In this document: positions 58,240 to 64,000 of the stretch, piece by piece | How positions within the stretch are numbered: position 1 is the first letter of the stretch | Layout of the letters: each line of letters begins with the position of its first letter | DNA from: Lycorma delicatula | Lineage: Eukaryota; Arthropoda; Insecta; Hemiptera; Fulgoridae | Assembly: GCF_047948215.1 (NCBI RefSeq) | Contig: NC_134457.1 | Coordinates: 14,668,626-14,732,625 of the forward strand | Length of the DNA stretch: 64,000 bases | Direction: 5' to 3' | Notes under the pieces: model-generated | What the model was told of the DNA's origin: nothing | Database searches by the model: none | Seen by the model: the letters and a program-made list of their open reading frames with translations, nothing else | Position numbers and translations under genes: made by a program

Positions 58240-59500
58240 TGCACCCTATCAACTAAACCTCCTATTTCACCGATCCTCCCCTCCCGGGGCCAGACCTGCA
58301 ATTAAGCATACTCAGCCCCGGGAGGTCCCATCGTTCTCAGGGGATTCAGAGTCTCCGTGCCTCATCACCATCGCCGATTCACGCAAATGGGGTCAACGAC
58401 GGCTCCGCAGGGAGCTGTCCTCCACCCCTTCGCCCTCCTATCTGGTTCTTCACCTCTGACCTAATCAGAGGACTTTTCTAGGCTGATCCAAACAGACCCG
58501 ATCTTCTGTTTCTTCATGTTTTATACTTAATCTGCTTCCCTTTTACATTGCTCTACTTCCTTCTTTTTTATTATTTTTGAAGCTAGTTGTTCCATCGCAG
58601 ACCATTATTCCTTTCCTGTCAGTATATAGTTTACTATGCTTCCTGGATCAAGTTCCTCCTAAGCCTAGCCGTTCCTTCATCGACATCCACCTTGTGCAAT
58701 CATAAAAAATGTGTTCACAGGTGTCATGTCGTCCACGGTAAATACCGAGAAGTGACTCTCTCCGTTTGAATTTAAGCAGGTAGGCGTTAAACATTCCGTG
58801 GCCTGATAGCAATTGGGTTAAGAAAAATCTTACTTAGCCATCCTTTCTCTTTAGCACTCTTTAATCGTCGGAATGAGTTTTCTTGTCCAGGCCCCTTTTT
58901 TAGTGTTTTCCCAATATTCCTGCTATTCCTGTAGCATTAGGATTTTGGCTTCTTCCTTCTCCATACCCTCATATATTCTTTTAAGCTGGGTAACCCTGAG
59001 GTGTATTGGAGGTATACCTGTAATTACCACGTACAATATCTGTCAACTACGGCACCAGATATTGTACGATATGCGGCTGCTATCTCAATCACCGCCGTTT
59101 TCTGTAATGCTGCCAGTCAGGAAAAGGTTCCTTTTTTTCACCGATGTTACCCATACCGGTACTACATAAAGAAGGACCGAAGTTTCCGCTGTCATAATGA
59201 GTCTCCTCTTATGCGATCTTGGGTTCCACCTCTTTCCCATTACACCACCCACGGCTTTAATAACCTTTTCTGTCTTACTTGTTATTTCCCTAATGGTGTA
59301 TGATAAAAAGACCGGACCAGTCAATCCATATGCCCAAGTACTTTATATACTTTGAGGTTTTCACACTAAGTCCATCAACAGTTATGTTTATCTCATCGAT
59401 TTTCTTTTGACCAACCTTCGGTGTAGACGTCTTATGGGGGGCCAATTCCATTCCCCTTTCTTTCAACAAATGACAAACACAGTTGTAGAACATTCACGTC
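58240..59500 (-). pseudogene. Jockey/R1-group LINE ORF2 C-terminal relic
   Basis: Minus strand from high coordinates: LKERGMELAPHKTSTPKVGQ, INITVDGLSVKTSKYIKYLG (RT thumb), then ITSKTEKVIKAVGGVMGKRW, RSHKRRLIMTAETSVLLYVV, PVW. After frameshifts a CTRWMSMKERLG-type C-terminal region precedes a GC-rich tail with the hairpin at 58280-58325. The RT catalytic core is missing. + strand frames at 58235-59303 are shadows. Confidence 0.75.
58280..58325 (-). other. LINE tail hairpin, copy 3
   Basis: Perfect 11-base arms CCTCCCGGGGC/GCCCCGGGAGG and a 24-base loop with CAATTAAGCATA. Confidence 0.85.
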
Positions 59501-60381
59501 ATGCGACTAAAGTCGCGTTTCGGGAAAGTCCTACAACTGTGGGTTATTTCTGATGCACGGCTTACACGCACGCACGCGCACACTCACTCATACTAAAAAA
59601 AAACAAGCACACAACTTAATTTAAAATATTTCTCATTTTATTTAATTATAATATTTTTCCGTTTATTTAATTCAATGATTCTAGAAAAGCGAGCGCGCAT
59701 ACTGTATTTAATTCGCGCGGATGTGGCGATACTAGCGGCGACGGTCGGTATTAACTAAACTAATGTAATTTCTCAACTTGCATAGAACAAATTTCGCTCG
59801 TACGGTTGTCAGATTGATGTAGCCGCGAGGCTTAATGCACCAGGTACCGAGTCGACGAGCGATTGAGTTCGAAACCCAACGAGACCGAGTTACTTTTTTA
59901 CACTTTAAATATCATTTATTTATTTAATTCTATCCTTCACCTGTAACGTGACAATATAACAAACAACTGCAACAGCATTTTTTGTGATGGGGTGTGATTT
60001 TCAAAAAATTATTTTTGCAAATATAGTTATTTTTTAATTATTAAAAAATGTGCCTAAGAAAAATAGGACCTTAATTAGGCAAAATCTTGAGATACTGACG
60101 AGACCTTACTCTACAGCCTCACCCTTTAGACCTTTTAAGTTGAAAATTTAATAGCATCAATGGCCCATAAATAGAGGTGATCTGACCAAGTTTAGTCAAA
60201 ATCGGTCCAATAGTTCTGGAGATATAAGGTGACTTACAGACCAACGCCGAATACGAACAATAACAACCGGAAAATTTCCATCCAGTTTTTTGTTCTTTTT
60301 GTGTCCGTTAGGTGTCAAAACGTCAAGATCCGGAGAAAAGCATATGCCAAACGACCGATTACAATACTTTACCTTCTAGAG
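59490..60381 (-). repeat. Family A repeat, copy 6 (main part)
   Basis: Reverse copy. The tRNA-like segment is therefore on + (about 59812-59905): GATGTAGCCGCGAGGCTTAA and GAGTTCGAAACCCAACG. The subterminal hairpin GCGACT/AGTCGC (near 59503-59513) differs from copy 4 by paired changes. The remaining 45 bases of the copy are at 62236-62280, beyond a hAT insertion. Confidence 0.78.
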
Positions 60382-60704
60382 CAGTGGGGGCTAACTCATG
60401 ATCCGCGGGCCGCGCGGTTCAAGACGATTTAAAAAATATATGTTTATTTTGTGCATTATTTATGTTTTTAATGTTGTAATGAACATTGTAACACAGATAA
60501 ATCTCAATAATGTTTCACTTTTGTTATATTGTTACGACTTTATGACGGTGCATAAAAAATTAAAAAGTATGAATTTCAATCAATTTAGATGCTACTATCT
60601 TGTATCGTTAAACTTATTCCTATATTATTAATATATGTTTAACTGTTTAATTTATAATAATAAAAAATAATAATGATTGTGTTCTAAATCTAAATTTTCA
60701 TATT

Positions 60705-60706
<2 letters not shown>

Positions 60707-60745
<39 letters not shown>
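60707..60745 (+). repeat. (TA)n microsatellite
   Basis: About 18 TA units at the 5' junction of the LINE relic. Confidence 0.92.
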
Positions 60746-60747
<2 letters not shown>

Positions 60748-62150
60748 GAGGAAGCGATTGATAGATTACACAAACTGGTGTGTAATATTTATGAAAAAGG
60801 GGAATTTCCGTCAGACTTCAAAAAAAGTGTTATAGTAATGATACCAAAGAAAGCAGGGGCAGATAAATGTGAAGAATAAAGAACAATTAGTTTAACTAGT
60901 CATGCATCAAAAATCTTAACTAGAATTCTATACAGAAGAATTGAGAGGAGAGTGGAGGAAGTGTTAGGAGAAGACCAATTTGGTTTCAGGATAAGTATAG
61001 AGGGACAAGGGAAGCAATTTTCGGCCTCAGATTAATAGTAGAAGGAAGATTAAAGAAAAACAAACCAACATACTTGGCGTTTATAGATCTAGAAAAGGCA
61101 TTCGATAACGTAGACTGGAATAAAATGTTCAGCATTTTAAAAAAATTAGGGTTCAAATACAGAGATAGAAGAACAATTGCTAACATGTACAGGAACCAAA
61201 CAGCAACAATAGCAATTGAAGAACATAAGAAATAAGCCGAAATAAGAAAGGGAGTCCGACAAGGATGTTCCCTATCTCCGTTACTTTCTAATCATTACAG
61301 GGAACATGATGTTAAAGAACAATTTAGATTCGGAGTAACAGTACAAGGTGAAAAGATAAAGATGCTACGATTTGCTGATGATATAGTAATTCTAGCCGAG
61401 AGTAAAAAGGATTTAGAAGAAACAATGAACGGCATAAATGAACGCCTACGCAAAAACTATCGCATGAAAATAAACAAGAACAAAACAAAAGTAATGAAAT
61501 GTAGTAGAAATAACAAAGATGGACCGCTGAATGTGAAAATAGGAGGAGAAAAGATTATGGAGGTAGAATTTTGTTATTTGGGAAGTAGAATTACTAAAGA
61601 TGGACGAAGCAGGAGCGATATAAAATGCCGAATAGCACAAGCTAAACGACCCTTCAGTAAGAAATATAATTTGTTTACATCAAAAATTAATTTAAATGTC
61701 AGGAAAAGATTTTTGAAAGTGTATGTTTGGAGTGTCGCTTTATATGGAAGTGAAACTTGGACAATCTGAGTATCTGAGAAGAAAAGATTGGAAGCTTTTG
61801 AAATGCGGTGTTTTAGGAGAATGTTAAAAATCAGATGGGTGGATAAAGTGACAAATGAGGAGGTATTGCGGCAAATAGATGAAGAAAGAAGCGTTTGGAA
61901 AAATATAGTTAAAAGAAGAGACAGACTTATAGGCCACATACTAAGGCATCCTGGAATAGTCGCTTTAATATTGCAAGGACAGGTAGAAGGGAAAAATTGT
62001 GTAGGCAGGGCACGTTTGGAATATGTAAAACAAATTGTTAGGGATGTAGGATGTACAGGGTATACTGAAATGAAACGACTAGCACTAGATAGGGAATCTT
62101 GGAGAGCTGCATCAAACCAGTCAAATGACTGAAGACAAAAAAAAAAATAT
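60746..62150 (+). pseudogene. RTE-like LINE reverse transcriptase relic
   Basis: 5'-truncated. + frames: EEAIDRLHKLVCNIYEKGEF, KSVIVMIPKK, a shift, then PTYLAFIDLEKAFDNVDWNK (motif A), RKGVRQGCSLSPLLSN (motif B) and MLRFADDIVILAE (motif C intact, 61371-61382). A long frame (61362-61769) reaches LYGSETWTI and TGA; after it come LEAFEMRCFRRMLKIRWVDK and TNEEVLRQIDEERSVWKNIV, ending WRAASNQSND at 62132 and an A/TA tail. Only a few stops, fewer than in its relative at 39617. The minus-strand frame at 61574-62212 is a shadow. Confidence 0.87.
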
Positions 62151-62235
62151 ATATATATATAAACATATATGCGGCTCACAGGATTAAAATGCATTTTCAA
62201 AGTGGCCCACAAGATTATCTGGGTTGGCCAGCCTG

Positions 62236-62280
62236 TTCTAAAGCTATACCACCACTATACAGCTATCTCGACAGGAAAGT
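62236..62280 (-). repeat. Family A copy 6, remaining end
   Basis: TTCTAAAGCTATACC...GACAGGAAAGT is the complement of the family A start, continuing the copy that breaks at 60381. Confidence 0.75.
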
Positions 62281-63329
62281 AAAAATACTTACAACTCTTA
62301 ATTTGTAAAACTATAATTTTTATGAAATTAAAGTTATACTTACAATATGCATGTTTATGAAAATTAATTTTTAATTCAGTTATATTTTAAAATATATGAA
62401 ATATATATATTTATATATTAATATACATTAACGTAAAATTGAAAATGAGTTGACATGTCAGTCATATTACAAGATTAGACAATCGCAAAGGGAATTTTTC
62501 CATTGCAGTTTTAATATTTTTATTGGTCTAGATCGACATAACTGTTCCCCTTAGATAATAATATTTTCTGTCACAATTTATTTGTCACTGTCATCGGAGA
62601 TGACATAAATAGTTTAAGATCATAAAATTATAGTTAGTATAGATTTGAAGTAAATTTGATCAACTGTGTATTCGAACATTGTCCTATTATATTTTTACCT
62701 TTTTGGATGTCATAATAATAATAATATTTGATACAGTATATCATAAAAAATTACCTGTCACTAATTTTTATATCTTTTGATGTTTTCAGGTTCCATGAAT
62801 CTAAAAAATAATAAAATCTTGATTAGAAAATTCTATATATTTATATGGATGGATGTATGCGTGATTATTTTACGAACTGATAATTCTTAAGTAATGAAGT
62901 TTGATATAGTAACTTAAACATCAGGGAAATTGATTTTATCAAAGTTTTGAATAAAATTAGATGACTACGTGAATAGACAGACATTGAAGGGGTTTTACCT
63001 CTTGAAAGGAAGGTGGGGGTTGATCTTTGTAAAACTATATTCGTTCATTTTAACTTTAGTTTTAAGTTAAAGATTATCAGAAATCTTACTGGAAATAATA
63101 CAATTTAAAATTGTTTGAAAAAAGTTCGTAAAAGTTTTATCCTACAAAAATATTTTTTTATAAATAATATTTTATTATAGTTCTTTCTTTTAATTACTGT
63201 AACTTCACAAAAAGAGAATTTGTTTATTTTTTCAAATGAGTATCATCGGAATGGAAAAGGTTTAAATCTTTATCAAAATAGTATAACGTAATTATTAAAC
63301 TAAATTTTGATTTTTTTTTCAAATATTTG
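62281..63329. other. AT-rich interval
   Basis: No gene or recognised repeat. Confidence 0.45.
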
Positions 63330-63740
63330 AGAAACTGTTATCGTTTAACCTCGAATTTTGAATCATAAAACAATAACGGTAAGTAAAATGACGTAATCAT
63401 ACCATGTTTTTTCATCTTTAAACAACTATTACTTTCCCATCCAGCAAAGTCTGGAATGGTCATATCGAGTAAATCCTGAAATCTAATTGTAGAATCTTTT
63501 AGAGCTTTTAATGTGCTGGCTATAAACAAGATGTTGAAATCAGTTTTTTTTTTTTAAGAAATATTTCCTTTTAGTTGTAGATTTATTTCATTAAAATTGT
63601 TATATAAATGTGTCAAATAAACAACATCGTTCTTAACTTTCAATCAATTGTTTTTCAAATCAAACTCAACTTTCAAATCATCTTTGTTTTCTGAAAAAAC
63701 TTTGTAACTGATTCAAAGAGTTCGTAAAATCATTTTTAGA
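63330..63740 (-). pseudogene. hAT/ZBED-like transposase fragment
   Basis: Minus strand: VVYLTHLYNNFNEINLQLKG, then (after poly-T) STLKALKDSTIRFQDLLDMT and IPDFAGW. This resembles the segment 'L.D.F..LN.LNLQLQG' and 'RF.D.L..EIP.W' of hAT-derived ZBED/SCAN proteins. Short, with stops upstream. Unrelated by position to the hAT ends at 60382/62235. Confidence 0.5.
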
Positions 63741-63754
63741 CAAGTACATTTTGA

Positions 63755-63990
63755 CATCCCAACCCCGTAAGGGGAAGACCTTGTGACGTTACCGGTCACC
63801 CCTTCCGTGTCGAGACCTGAGGGAAGTCGTCTTTAGACCCTCTAACTGATTACATCTCAGTCATCAGCCAGGTCTCGGTCGGGATGCCACCGATGTAAAT
63901 GCCTCGGCAGACATTTGCATCAATACAAATCAAATTTCGCCTTCACGTAGTCCTCAAACGGACATCTTCCTAATATAATTCCCAACTAAA
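63755..63990 (+). repeat. Dispersed repeat C, copy 2
   Basis: ATCCCAACCCCGTAAGGGGA, CTTGTGACGTTACCGGTCA and GCCTTCACGTAGTCCTCAAA match 57225-57345. It may continue past the window end. Confidence 0.68.
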
Positions 63991-64000
63991 CAGTTGGATT

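Larger units (their letters stand above)
60382..62235 (+). mobile_element. hAT-like element (non-autonomous) hosting a LINE
   Basis: Left end CAGTGGGGGCTAACTCATGA and right end (minus strand) CAGGCTGGCCAACCCAGATA share the hAT terminal pattern, each followed by a GGGCC. Flanked by TTCTAGAG (60374-60381) and TTCTAAAG (62236-62243), an 8 bp duplication with one mismatch, the hAT hallmark. The flanks join a single family A copy. No transposase; the interior is AT-rich and holds the LINE at 60746. Confidence 0.8.

Noticed and set aside
61574..62212. 212-residue minus-strand frame
   Set aside because: Shadow of the RTE-like LINE, with composition following the coding strand.

Overview
The window is AT-rich eukaryotic DNA, most likely from an insect genome loaded with transposable elements. 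The organism is inferred from the mix of non-LTR retrotransposons (LINEs), tRNA-derived SINEs, Tc1/mariner-type and hAT transposases, Helitron-like ends and long (CA)n/(TA)n tracts. Nothing resembles a bacterial operon. I found no convincing intact host protein-coding gene, rRNA gene or CRISPR array. Most long reading frames are decayed transposon genes, repeats read by chance, or microsatellite translations.

Layout. 0.5-5.2 kb: two head-to-tail copies of repeat family A, a reverse copy of family B, a SINE and a 1.6 kb Helitron-like element. 6.8-8.4 kb: the best-preserved coding sequence, a 5'-truncated Jockey-type LINE reverse transcriptase. 8.5-11.2 kb: family B copies. 11.2-15.7 kb: a reverse-strand mariner-type transposase relic split by a 1.6 kb insert that contains a 640 bp foldback palindrome. 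16.5-18.2 kb: a SINE, an exon-like duplicated segment and a Tc1/mariner pseudogene. 19.0-22.9 kb: family B copies and a second Helitron-like element. 23.1-24.8 kb: a LINE relic interrupted by a SINE. 25.0-25.9 kb: family A. 27.9-28.7 kb: reverse LINE ORF1 (zinc knuckle). 29-30 kb: a Helitron-like 5' end. 31.3-34 kb: a (TG)n tract and a LINE relic interrupted by a 1.2 kb block carrying a promoter-like GC palindrome, a splice-acceptor-like junction and a SINE. 35.4-38 kb: a LINE 3' fragment, family B and a hAT-type transposase relic. 39.3-41 kb: SINEs and a LINE relic. 41.1-42.9 kb: family A inside a large inverted repeat. 42.9-44.8 kb: LINE RNase H fragments with a second LINE nested in the opposite orientation. 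46.3-48.4 kb: two Tc1/mariner relics, the second with both TIRs and TA duplications. 48.4-50.3 kb: a reverse LINE with a SINE inside the reverse transcriptase. 51-54 kb: SINEs, a short Helitron-like copy and LINE 3' fragments. 55-57.7 kb: family A and an unassigned GC-rich block. 58.2-59.5 kb: reverse LINE. 59.5-62.3 kb: a LINE inside a hAT element inside family A. 63.3-64 kb: a hAT/ZBED-like fragment and a second copy of a repeat seen at 57.2 kb.

How the parts relate. The window is a layered record of insertions. SINEs and young LINEs still show target-site duplications, while the transposase genes are full of stops and frameshifts. The most interesting observations are the Helitron-like family with base-exact boundaries, a hairpin in three LINE 3' tails whose two arms change together, several datable nested insertions, a SINE body found with two different 3' tails, and a duplicated segment that looks like a captured intron-exon junction. 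Family and clade names come from remembered motifs, not from searches.
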